This document shows, in pieces, positions 1 through 5,912 of a stretch of 5,983 nt of DNA (position 1 is its first letter; every line of letters begins with the position of its first letter). The translations under genes and the position numbers were made by a program. The notes beneath the pieces were generated by a model that saw nothing but the letters and a program-made list of their open reading frames with translations, did no database searches and was not told the origin of the DNA. The DNA comes from Alistipes sp. (GTDB lineage Bacteria; Bacteroidota; Bacteroidia; Bacteroidales; Rikenellaceae), in the NCBI GenBank assembly GCA_017631135.1, contig JAGBTW010000185.1, positions 1 to 5,983 on the forward strand. The letters are read 5' to 3'.

Positions 1-62
1 ACTATAAAATCAAAGATTATTGCATCTGTGCTAATTACCGCTCCCTAATCTATTTAGTTTTG

Positions 63-1550
63 CTACACCTTGATAATGTTGTCGATGCCCATGTCCTTGA
101 CCTTTTGGAGGAGTTCTTCGTTGTTGTCAGAAACGACCAAGAGCTTGTCGCCCACAAGAAGCTGTGTTAGACCCTTGGGCACGAAGTATTGCTCGTTGCG
201 GCATACCATGACGACAAGTGTGTGACCTGGGAGGCGTATATCCTTGAGTGTGTCGCCCTTCTTGAGCAGTGCATCGTTAACCTCAATCTCCGAGAACTCG
301 CTGCGTATATGGTCGGGCACGGTGAATTTGAATGTTTGCTGTGGCTCTTCGTACGATAGCTTGAGCCAGTTTGCCATACCGCTAACCGTAGTACCCTGCA
401 CAACGAGTGATATGATGGTCACGAGGAAGACCACGTTGAGGATATATTCCGCGTTTGGAACATCATGCGTAATGGTATATAGAGCAAAGATGATTGGCAC
501 AGCACCGCGTAATCCCACCCATGATGCATATACACGCGCCTTGCCTGAGAACATGCGGAAGGGTGACATACATATAAATGTCGCAATGGGTCGTGCTACG
601 AAAATCATAAAGGCACCTATCGCCAAAGCCATAAGGAAGACATCGGGGTTGATGAGGTCGTGTACATCGACATATAGACCCAGAATGAGGAATAGCACAA
701 TCTGCAATAGCCATGTGAAAGAGTCGAAGAATGTGCTCAGCATATTGCGATATACGATGTGGTAGTTACCCACCACAAGGCCTGCAATATATACGGCGAG
801 GTATCCGTTGCCGTATGCTATGCTTGTGAATGAGTATGTGAAGAATGCGCACGCCAGTAGCAACACCGAGTATAGCGACGCTATGCTGCGTATGTTTATT
901 CGATTCATTATCCACACTGTGGCGCGACCAAAGCCATATCCGAGTGCGGTACCCACGACCATCTGCACGATAAAGTTTGTTACGGCGCCATACCATGTCA
1001 CATCGCCCGCCCCCGTTACGATGCTTACGAGCATCACGGTAAGGATATATGCCATGGGGTCGTTACTACCACTCTCAAGCTCCAATAGTGGGCGCAGGTT
1101 TTGGCGCAGACCCTGCTTCTTGGTGCGCAGTATTGAGAATACCGATGCCGAGTCGGTAGAGGACATCGTTGCAGCGAGTAGCAGTGCCATGCTAAATGAT
1201 ATTCTCACATCCATTTGTGGCGCAATCACATATATAAAGCTGCCGACGATGAATGTTGTAAGCGTCACACCGAGTGTCGCCATGATTATACCTGGTGCGA
1301 TGATGGGGCGTATCTCTGAAAACTTCGTATCCATACCACCTGAAAATAGTATGATACAGAGTGCCACCATGCCGATAAACTCCGCAAAGGATGCCGAGTC
1401 GAACATCACGAAGTCGTTGTATCCAAATAGTATTCCCACACCGAGGAATAGCAACAGCGCAGGTGCTCCAAGACGGTATGCCGCCTTACCAGCCAATACA
1501 GCAACAAAGAGTAGTAGGGCTCCTACAAGCAGGAAGTTTTCAGTCAGCAT
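63..1550 (-). CDS. CPA1-family cation/proton antiporter (K+/H+ or Na+/H+, NhaP2-like) with C-terminal TrkA-C domain
   Basis: This 495-residue inner-membrane antiporter should exchange cytoplasmic K+ or Na+ for protons. Residues 1-395 are a run of about 12 hydrophobic helices. Seen motifs are SSTDSASV (130-137), LESGSNDP (158-165, with the Asn163-Asp164 pair expected to bind the ion and proton) and WVGLRGAVPI (344-353), all typical of CPA1 exchangers. Residues about 405-486 form a soluble tail resembling a TrkA-C (RCK-C) regulatory domain (for example LPGHTLVVMVCRNE and LLVGDKLLVV), as in the NhaP2/CvrA group. The length fits that group. The start gives the usual short N-terminus before the first helix. 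A Bacteroidota-like promoter lies just upstream, and the 72-bp gap to the preceding gene suggests its own transcript. The family call is firm; whether the preferred ion is K+ or Na+ cannot be decided from sequence. Confidence 0.95.
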   Translation of the reverse strand: MLTENFLLVGALLLFVAVLAGKAAYRLGAPALLLFLGVGILFGYNDFVMFDSASFAEFIGMVALCIILFSGGMDTKFSEIRPIIAPGIIMATLGVTLTTFIVGSFIYVIAPQMDVRISFSMALLLAATMSSTDSASVFSILRTKKQGLRQNLRPLLELESGSNDPMAYILTVMLVSIVTGAGDVTWYGAVTNFIVQMVVGTALGYGFGRATVWIMNRINIRSIASLYSVLLLACAFFTYSFTSIAYGNGYLAVYIAGLVVGNYHIVYRNMLSTFFDSFTWLLQIVLFLILGLYVDVHDLINPDVFLMALAIGAFMIFVARPIATFICMSPFRMFSGKARVYASWVGLRGAVPIIFALYTITHDVPNAEYILNVVFLVTIISLVVQGTTVSGMANWLKLSYEEPQQTFKFTVPDHIRSEFSEIEVNDALLKKGDTLKDIRLPGHTLVVMVCRNEQYFVPKGLTQLLVGDKLLVVSDNNEELLQKVKDMGIDNIIKV

Positions 1551-1557
1551 AATTAAT

Positions 1558-1587
1558 CAAATATATGTAAATATAATACTTGTCAAA
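1558..1587 (-). promoter_or_regulatory. Predicted Bacteroidota-type promoter of the antiporter gene
   Basis: Read on the minus strand, TTTG (plus 1584-1587) is followed after 18 bp by TATATTTG (plus 1558-1565). This fits the Bacteroidota sigma-A pattern TTTG plus TAnnTTTG, although the usual spacer is 19-21 bp. The -7 box ends only 7 bp before the ATG, so the transcript would have almost no leader. No Shine-Dalgarno sequence is present. The -33 region also contains a perfect TTGACA (plus 1581-1586). This is a motif match only. Confidence 0.5.
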
Positions 1588-1622
1588 TTAATAGTGGCAA
1601 CTAACCATCACTCGCACAAATC

Positions 1623-2123
1623 TTAGGAGCGAATAATCGTTACTTTGTCAACTAAAATATCCTCATATATAGCATACTCATAGAGTGCTAATGCTACGAT
1701 TGAACCATCCTTAGTGCGACACTCCGTGACTGTCAATGCCGAGATGTTTGATGTCTCTATGCTCTCAAGGCGATTGTAGTCCTTGGTAGCAATTGCAGCC
1801 TTGAGTTCTTCACTCTTATCGTGTGTGTAGAAGCGTTCCCGATAGCTCATGTAGCTTTTAGTTGGAGTGTGGTATGGTACCTTGTCATTGTTGATGATTC
1901 GTACCATCATCACACACCATCCATATAGTATTAACGCTCCACCACCCACAATTAATGCCATTTCCAGCATACCATCTTTGGTGCTTGGTATAAAAATGGT
2001 AGCAATCAGCAGTGCTATACCAGTAATAGCAGAAATAATAGGTTTTGTAATTGGGCGGCGTCGTGGCTCTACAACACCATTAGGCAAGGCATAAAGTGCC
2101 TCGCAAATCTCTTGTCTAATCAT
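1623..2123 (-). CDS. Hypothetical membrane protein with two N-terminal transmembrane helices
   Basis: I do not recognise this 166-residue protein. After a polar N-terminus with a basic RRR patch (about 21-23), two hydrophobic stretches are clear: about 28-46 (ISAITGIALLIATIFIP) and about 51-77 (GMLEMALIVGGGALILYGWCVMMVRII). They are separated by a very short STKD turn, a helical hairpin. The remaining 90 residues are soluble, with a charged helical part (RERFYTHDKSEELKAAIATKDYNRLESIE) and a strand-rich end (SALTVTECRTKDGSIVALALYEYAIYEDILVDKVTII). By the positive-inside rule both ends should be cytoplasmic. The gene is visibly more AT-rich than its neighbours. It lies 72 bp before the antiporter and 88 bp after the small exported protein, all on one strand, but neither gap argues for or against co-transcription. 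A real gene is likely, given coherent membrane topology and no competing frame; the function is unknown. Confidence 0.8.
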   Translation of the reverse strand: MIRQEICEALYALPNGVVEPRRRPITKPIISAITGIALLIATIFIPSTKDGMLEMALIVGGGALILYGWCVMMVRIINNDKVPYHTPTKSYMSYRERFYTHDKSEELKAAIATKDYNRLESIETSNISALTVTECRTKDGSIVALALYEYAIYEDILVDKVTIIRS

Positions 2124-2165
2124 AATATATTTGTTTTATTTAGCTATTGTTTATTATACTTTGGT

Positions 2166-2187
2166 GCGCACCATATGTATAGTGCGC
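2166..2187. repeat. GC-rich inverted repeat GCGCAC-N10-GTGCGC in an AT-rich intergenic gap
   Basis: Six-base perfect arms GCGCAC (2166-2171) and GTGCGC (2182-2187) flank a 10-base AT-rich centre. The left arm is itself part of a perfect palindrome, GGTGCGCACC (2163-2172). It stands out in an otherwise AT-rich 88-bp gap upstream of the two-helix membrane protein. Neither strand has a T-run after it, so a classic terminator is unlikely. An operator for a dimeric regulator, or a small RNA hairpin near the end of the upstream transcript, are possible readings; both are inference. Confidence 0.4.
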
Positions 2188-2211
2188 TAATTATTAAAAG
2201 TATAATATTGG

Positions 2212-2613
2212 CTAAATAATAAGCCTCCGTAGCCGACATACGTAGTGATGGCGGGCTGTGGAGACAAATAATATTTTATGGTTATACAATCCGTATCTTG
2301 CTGCCGAAGTGGTATTATCTATAGCGGCTGTTGTTCTTGTATATTGCTGTGCGCGCTCAATGCCATTATTAGTTCGCAATGTGGTGCGCACTATGGGTGT
2401 AACGTTTTGTGTTGTCGTAGGGTTTACTGCTAATGCAACACTATTGTTGACACCTAACGTAACGATAGAATGACTGCTATCTTCATCGTGGCACTCGTGG
2501 GTGACATCTGTGTGGTACGCATCGATGCATGAGGCGTAGCTCTCCGATGTGGAGAGCATCACAAGTGTCATGATCAGGTGTGTCACAAGGCGTATGTAGC
2601 GAGTCTTTGTCAT
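2212..2613 (-). CDS. Small exported hypothetical protein, Cys/His/Asp-rich near its mature N-terminus
   Basis: I do not recognise this 133-residue protein. It starts with a convincing Sec signal: basic MTKTRYIR, a hydrophobic core around residues 9-20, and a likely signal peptidase I site after SYA (about residue 27). Tyr at -3 and Ser at -1 before Cys29 make a lipobox unlikely. The mature N-terminus (29-48) is packed with possible metal ligands: Cys29, Asp31, His34, Asp36, His39, Glu40, Cys41, His42, Asp43, Glu44, Asp45 and His48. A Thr/Asn-rich middle follows, then a basic tail (RYGLYNHKILF through RLRRLII) with a third Cys at 126. The ATG overlaps the stop of the TonB-like gene as ATGA, which supports translation by coupling and suggests a shared role. 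Doubts: the middle is low in complexity and I know of no family to anchor it. Destination is probably periplasm or outer membrane. Confidence 0.65.
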   Translation of the reverse strand: MTKTRYIRLVTHLIMTLVMLSTSESYASCIDAYHTDVTHECHDEDSSHSIVTLGVNNSVALAVNPTTTQNVTPIVRTTLRTNNGIERAQQYTRTTAAIDNTTSAARYGLYNHKILFVSTARHHYVCRLRRLII

Positions 2614-3470
2614 TGAGCTACAAAAGTGTAAGTTATTGTTCCTACATTGCTCACGGGAGCCTCGGGGTCGATGTTAAATAGCGTGCCAGCGTTTAGTGCT
2701 GCGCTGCGTGCGTAGCTATCCAACTCGCGGTTTGTCGATGAGCGCACAATGGCGCTTGTCACCGTGCCATTGCGGTTAACCTTGACCTCTACAACAACCA
2801 CGCCCTCGCCCTTGGCGCGATAGGCGGGCTTGTATAGCGAGGCGCGCGCTGTGCGTGCAACCTTTTTCGTGCCCTTGATGTAGTTTATGTCGTACGACAC
2901 GGTCACCGCACCCTTGAAGTTACTGTCCTTGCCATCGCCCTTCTTGCCTCCCGTGCCCGAGCCTGTGCCACCCTTGCCTTGACCCTTGATGTTGCGCATG
3001 CCACTCTCGTAGTCGCTGCGGTTGGATGCCATGTCCGATGCCACCTTATCCATCATCTGCTGTGTCTCGCTGTCGTATACCTGGCTGGGTGCTCCGCCCT
3101 CCTCGGCAGACTCGTTGGACTGTACATTCTTGACCTTCTCGATGGCGGCAAGACGGCGGTTTATATCCTCTTGCAGTTTATCGCGCTGCTCCTTGAGCTT
3201 CTCGATGTCCTCGGGTGTGGGTGCTTCGTCGACAAACTCGACGATATATTCGAGGGGTCGCACCTCGACATCTATGCGTGCTGTGGCGATGAATATGCTG
3301 CCGATGATGAAGCAGACGATGACGGCTATGATGCCCATGCGATGGCTGTACAACCACTCGCCAAAGCTCTCCGAGCGTGTATCTCCGAGGTCGATGGGTG
3401 GGCGGCGACGCGCCCTATGTGATGGTGGCTGTGTGCCTCTCGGTGGTCTATTCTCTCTCTTGTCTGCCAT
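2610..3470 (-). CDS. TonB-family energy transducer (Gly/Lys-rich linker type)
   Basis: This 286-residue protein has TonB-type architecture. Residues 1-44 are a basic, Pro/Arg-rich cytoplasmic tail, and about 46-63 (GIIAVIVCFIIGSIFIAT) form a single membrane anchor. Residues about 86-115 are a charged helical, probably coiled-coil segment. About 162-182 is a Gly/Lys/Ser linker (KGQGKGGTGSGTGGKKGDGK) instead of the Pro-rich spacer of enteric TonB. Residues about 205-286 match the TonB C-terminal domain: KPAYRAKGEGVVVVEVKVNRNGTVTSAIV, then DSYARSAALNAGTLFNI, ending GTITYTFVAQ. Members use proton-motive force through ExbB/ExbD to energise TonB-dependent outer-membrane receptors. No exbB, exbD or receptor lies in the window, so partners and substrate are unknown. 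It is transcribed divergently from lpxC/fabZ and overlaps the next gene by ATGA. The TonB family is well supported; a TolA-like role is a less likely alternative. Confidence 0.88.
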   Translation of the reverse strand: MADKRENRPPRGTQPPSHRARRRPPIDLGDTRSESFGEWLYSHRMGIIAVIVCFIIGSIFIATARIDVEVRPLEYIVEFVDEAPTPEDIEKLKEQRDKLQEDINRRLAAIEKVKNVQSNESAEEGGAPSQVYDSETQQMMDKVASDMASNRSDYESGMRNIKGQGKGGTGSGTGGKKGDGKDSNFKGAVTVSYDINYIKGTKKVARTARASLYKPAYRAKGEGVVVVEVKVNRNGTVTSAIVRSSTNRELDSYARSAALNAGTLFNIDPEAPVSNVGTITYTFVAQ

Positions 3471-3489
3471 AAGATGTGATATTTCAGAG

Positions 3490-3497
3490 CAAAAGTA
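3490..3497 (-). promoter_or_regulatory. Predicted -7 box of the TonB-like gene
   Basis: On the minus strand this reads TACTTTTG, a full match to the Bacteroidota -7 consensus TAnnTTTG, placed 19 bp before the ATG at 3470. That would give a leader of roughly 15 nt. No TTTG is seen at the expected -33 distance, where the sequence is an A-run instead, so the match is only half of a promoter. Confidence 0.45.
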
Positions 3498-3520
3498 GTA
3501 ATTTTTTTTAATTTTTTTAG

Positions 3521-3528
3521 TATATTTG
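3521..3528 (+). promoter_or_regulatory. Predicted -7 box of the lpxC/fabZ-lpxA transcript
   Basis: TATATTTG matches TAnnTTTG and lies 51 bp before the lpxC/fabZ start, which would give a leader of about 45 nt. It is preceded by two T-tracts (T8 at 3502-3509 and T7 at 3512-3518), which probably bend the DNA or act like an UP element. No clear TTTG is found 19-21 bp upstream. A second TTTG at 3551-3554 exists, but no good -7 box follows it. This divergent region probably serves both gene directions. Confidence 0.45.
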
Positions 3529-3579
3529 TCCCATTAATGTGAATTTATCGTTTGATACGAACTAAAATTATATAGTATT

Positions 3580-4965
3580 ATGGCAACCAAACAACGTACT
3601 CTTGCCGCAGCTATTTCATTTGAGGGTAAGGGTCTGCATACAGGATTGCAGGTTAAGATGACAGTAAATCCCGCAGAGGAGAATCATGGCATAACATTCC
3701 GTCGCGTAGATATTGAGGGCGCACCCGAGGTGCCCGCATTGTGTGAGTATGTAGTGGACACGTCGCGTGGCACAACCATCGAGCATGGCGCAGCGCGTGT
3801 GAGTACCATCGAGCACATCATCTCGGCACTATGGACTCTCGGCGTGGATAACGCCTCTATCGACATCAACGCTCCCGAGACCCCCATCATGGATGGCTCG
3901 GCGTTGGAGTATGCAAAGCGCATAACAGAGGTAGGCACAGTAGAGCAGAGTGCCGAGCGTCGCTACTACGAGGTGACCGAGAAGCAGGTATATACACTCC
4001 CCGAGAAGGGCGTGGCTATTGTCCTATATCCCGACGATGAGTTCTCTGTGTCGGTGCATGTAGACTATAACTCGAAGGTTGTTGGTAATCAGTATGCTAC
4101 ATACAACAATGCCGATAACTACACCGATAAAATCGCCATGTGTCGTACCTTCGTCTTCCTTCACGAGCTCGAGCCTCTAATGAAGATGAATCTTATCAAG
4201 GGTGGTGACCTCGACAACGCCATTGTCGTTGTGGAGAATGCCGTTACCGAGGAGCAGCTCGACCACCTCAAAAACATCTTCCAGAAGGATGATATACGCA
4301 TCACTGGCGGTTATCTCAACAACCAGCAGTTGCGCGCAAACAACGAGCTTGCACGCCACAAGCTCCTCGACCTTCTTGGTGACTTTGCCCTTCTTGGCAT
4401 GCGCATCAAGGGTCGTGTATGGGCTACGCGCCCCGGTCACTTCGCAAATACGGAGTTCATGAAGGATCTTTCTCGCTCGATACGTCGCAGTGGCGAGAAG
4501 CCCTCGTTCAAGTTCAGCGCAAAGGCGCAGCCACTCTTGGACATCAACCAAATTAAGGCGCTCCTACCTCACCGTCCTCCATTCTTGCTCGTTGACCGCG
4601 TCTTCCACATCGAGGAGAATGCTATCGGTGGCATCAAGCAGGTCTCTATGAATGAGCCCTTCTTCGTGGGTCACTTCCCCGAGGAGCCCGTTATGCCTGG
4701 CGTACTCATCATCGAGGCGTTGGCGCAGTGTGGTGGTCTTCTTGTGCTCAGTCGCGTTGAGGAGCCTTCAAGCTACTCTACATACTTTCTCAAGGCCGAT
4801 GGTGTGAAGTGGAAGCGTAAGGTAGTGCCTGGTGATACGCTCCAGCTCGAGTGCCACATCATCGACATGCGTCGTGGCATCTGCACAATGGAGGCTAAAG
4901 CCTTTGTTGGCGGTCAGCTCGTGTGCGAGGCGGTGCTCACAGCACAGATTGTGAAGAATAGATAA
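3580..4965 (+). CDS. lpxC/fabZ: Bifunctional UDP-3-O-acyl-GlcNAc deacetylase / 3-hydroxyacyl-ACP dehydratase (LpxC-FabZ fusion)
   Basis: One 461-residue cytoplasmic protein joins two enzymes. Residues 1 to about 305 are LpxC, the zinc deacetylase that removes acetate from UDP-3-O-acyl-GlcNAc, the committed lipid A step. Glu78-His79 (TIEH), His260 and Asp264 (RHKLLD), and His287 (RPGH) correspond to E. coli catalytic Glu78, zinc ligands His79, His238 and Asp242, and catalytic His265. Residues about 318-461 are FabZ, which dehydrates 3-hydroxyacyl-ACP in fatty acid elongation: LLPHRPPFLLVDRV (328-341), GHFPEEPVMPG (364-374) with catalytic His365, and Glu379 (IIEALAQ), 14 residues apart as in E. 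coli FabZ. Both halves look intact, with a short junction. The fusion is characteristic of Bacteroidota. It is the first gene of a pair with lpxA, 31 bp downstream. No Shine-Dalgarno sequence precedes the ATG; the N-terminus KQRTLAAAISFEGKGLHTG fits the LpxC start. Confidence 0.98.
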   Translation: MATKQRTLAAAISFEGKGLHTGLQVKMTVNPAEENHGITFRRVDIEGAPEVPALCEYVVDTSRGTTIEHGAARVSTIEHIISALWTLGVDNASIDINAPETPIMDGSALEYAKRITEVGTVEQSAERRYYEVTEKQVYTLPEKGVAIVLYPDDEFSVSVHVDYNSKVVGNQYATYNNADNYTDKIAMCRTFVFLHELEPLMKMNLIKGGDLDNAIVVVENAVTEEQLDHLKNIFQKDDIRITGGYLNNQQLRANNELARHKLLDLLGDFALLGMRIKGRVWATRPGHFANTEFMKDLSRSIRRSGEKPSFKFSAKAQPLLDINQIKALLPHRPPFLLVDRVFHIEENAIGGIKQVSMNEPFFVGHFPEEPVMPGVLIIEALAQCGGLLVLSRVEEPSSYSTYFLKADGVKWKRKVVPGDTLQLECHIIDMRRGICTMEAKAFVGGQLVCEAVLTAQIVKNR

Positions 4966-4996
4966 TAAACATACGGACACAAACAATTGACTTTTT

Positions 4997-5782
4997 ATGA
5001 TTAGTAATTTGGCATACGTTCACCCCGATGCAAAGATTGGTAAGAACGTAACTATCGAGCCTTTTGCCTATGTCGAGGGCGATGTAGTCATTGGTGACGA
5101 TTGCTGGATAGGCCCCCACGCCATCATCTACAACGGCGCGCGCCTCGGTAAGGGTAACAAGGTGCACCCTGGTGCATGCATCGCCTGCCTTCCCCAGGAC
5201 CTTAAGTTCGAGGGCGAGCAGACAACAGCCGTTATTGGCGACTATAACGATATTCGTGAGTGTGTGACCATCGCACGCGGTACTGCCTCTCGTGGCACTA
5301 CCGTTGTTGGCAGTCACAACCTCCTTATGGCTTATGTGCATGTGGCACACGACGACGTTGTGGGTAGCCACTGCGTCATCGCTAACCGCGTATCTCTTGC
5401 TGGTGAGGTTGAGGTTGGTGACTGGGTTGTTATCGGCGGCCACGCAGCGATACATCAGTGGGTGCATATCGGTGACCACTGCATGGTTCAGGGTGGTGCT
5501 CTTGTGTCACAGGATATTCCTCCCTACATCATCGCTACAAATGGCGAGACTCACTACGCTGGTATAAACAAGATTGGTCTTTCACGTCGTGGCTTCACCG
5601 ACGAGCAGATAGCCTCTATCCACAACACTTGTCGCATCCTCTTCCAGAGCGAGCTAAACTACCAAACAGGTTGCGATAAGGCCGAGGCCGAAGTTCCCGA
5701 GACCCCCGAAAGAAACAAGCTTATCGAGTTTATTCGTGGCTCGAAGCGAGGTGTTATTAAGCAATATATTCCCCGCCGATAA
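4997..5782 (+). CDS. lpxA: Acyl-ACP--UDP-N-acetylglucosamine O-acyltransferase
   Basis: LpxA transfers a 3-hydroxyacyl chain from acyl-ACP to the 3-OH of UDP-GlcNAc, the first step of lipid A synthesis, in the cytoplasm as a homotrimer. The 261 residues match the E. coli length of 262. Hexapeptide repeats forming a left-handed beta-helix run from about residue 5 to 175 (for example VVIGDDCWIGPHAII). His118 in YVHVAHD corresponds to catalytic His125 of E. coli, and His115 to His122. Gly166 aligns with E. coli Gly173, the acyl-chain ruler; glycine there is compatible with a long chain, in keeping with the long hydroxy acids of Bacteroidota lipid A. The signature QDIPPYIIA (172-180) and LSRRGF (195-200) lead into the C-terminal helical domain, which ends RGVIKQYIPRR. 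It is the second gene after lpxC/fabZ, probably co-transcribed, and is followed by a strong terminator. Confidence 0.97.
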   Translation: MISNLAYVHPDAKIGKNVTIEPFAYVEGDVVIGDDCWIGPHAIIYNGARLGKGNKVHPGACIACLPQDLKFEGEQTTAVIGDYNDIRECVTIARGTASRGTTVVGSHNLLMAYVHVAHDDVVGSHCVIANRVSLAGEVEVGDWVVIGGHAAIHQWVHIGDHCMVQGGALVSQDIPPYIIATNGETHYAGINKIGLSRRGFTDEQIASIHNTCRILFQSELNYQTGCDKAEAEVPETPERNKLIEFIRGSKRGVIKQYIPRR

Positions 5783-5912
5783 TTTTGCATGATAAGTGGT
5801 CATTCTTGGCCTATCACGAAAAGTAAGACCCCACGGGCTGTACGTTTTGTACTATCCCGTGGGGTTCTTCTTTTGTGATAAACCAAGCCTGACCTCTTCT
5901 GATGCAAAATTA
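5780..5912. repeat. 11-bp inverted repeat framing the terminator
   Basis: TAATTTTGCAT (5780-5790, overlapping the lpxA stop) and ATGCAAAATTA (5902-5912) are perfect reverse complements set 111 bp apart, symmetrically around the terminator hairpin. Each arm contains a TAnnTTTG box pointing inward, but neither has a TTTG at the expected -33 position. The AT-rich arms could match by chance; the symmetry with the hairpin is what makes it worth recording. Confidence 0.4.
5812..5880 (+). terminator. Strong hairpin terminator after lpxA, with long near-symmetrical arms
   Basis: The core stem is a perfect 10-bp pair: ACCCCACGGG (5828-5837) with CCCGTGGGGT (5856-5865). Inside the loop, GTAC (5840-5843) can pair with GTAC (5849-5852). 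The pyrimidine tail TCTTCTTTT (5866-5874) follows. Pairing continues outward with a few mismatches: TATCAC (5812-5817) and AAAAG (5819-5823) against CTTTT (5870-5874) and GTGATA (5875-5880). The A-rich left flank means it could also stop transcription arriving on the minus strand, so it may be bidirectional. It lies 29 bp after the lpxA stop. Confidence 0.88.

Noticed and set aside
29..32. Cys29 of the small exported protein as a lipoprotein attachment site (protein residues 29-32)
   Set aside because: The residues before it are Tyr-Ala-Ser, so the -3 position lacks the usual Leu/Val/Ile, and a signal peptidase I site fits better.
55..62. TAGTTTTG, a -7-like box on the plus strand at the left edge
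   Set aside because: No TTTG lies 19-21 bp upstream, and it would transcribe antisense into the antiporter gene. The rest of the first 62 bp shows only weak 3-4 bp stems, so no terminator is called for the antiporter.
244..765. A 173-codon plus-strand frame, also antisense to the antiporter
   Set aside because: No recognisable domain or start context; explained as a shadow of the minus-strand gene.
808..1626. A 272-codon open frame on the plus strand, antisense to the antiporter
   Set aside because: It lies opposite a strongly supported antiporter gene, its translation is of low complexity with no motif, and long antisense frames are common opposite GC-balanced coding sequence.
2258..2473. 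A 71-codon plus-strand frame with a hydrophobic translation
   Set aside because: It is opposite the small exported protein, which has a signal peptide and an ATGA overlap. It remains a weak rival because the exported protein itself is unrecognised.
2979..3498. Two overlapping plus-strand frames of about 150 codons opposite the TonB-like gene
   Set aside because: Their Leu/Cys-rich and Ser-rich translations mirror the charged codons of the TonB-like protein, and they overlap each other.
4937..5479. A 180-codon minus-strand frame across the lpxC/fabZ-lpxA junction
   Set aside because: It opposes the well-supported LpxA coding frame with intact catalytic residues, and shows no family features.
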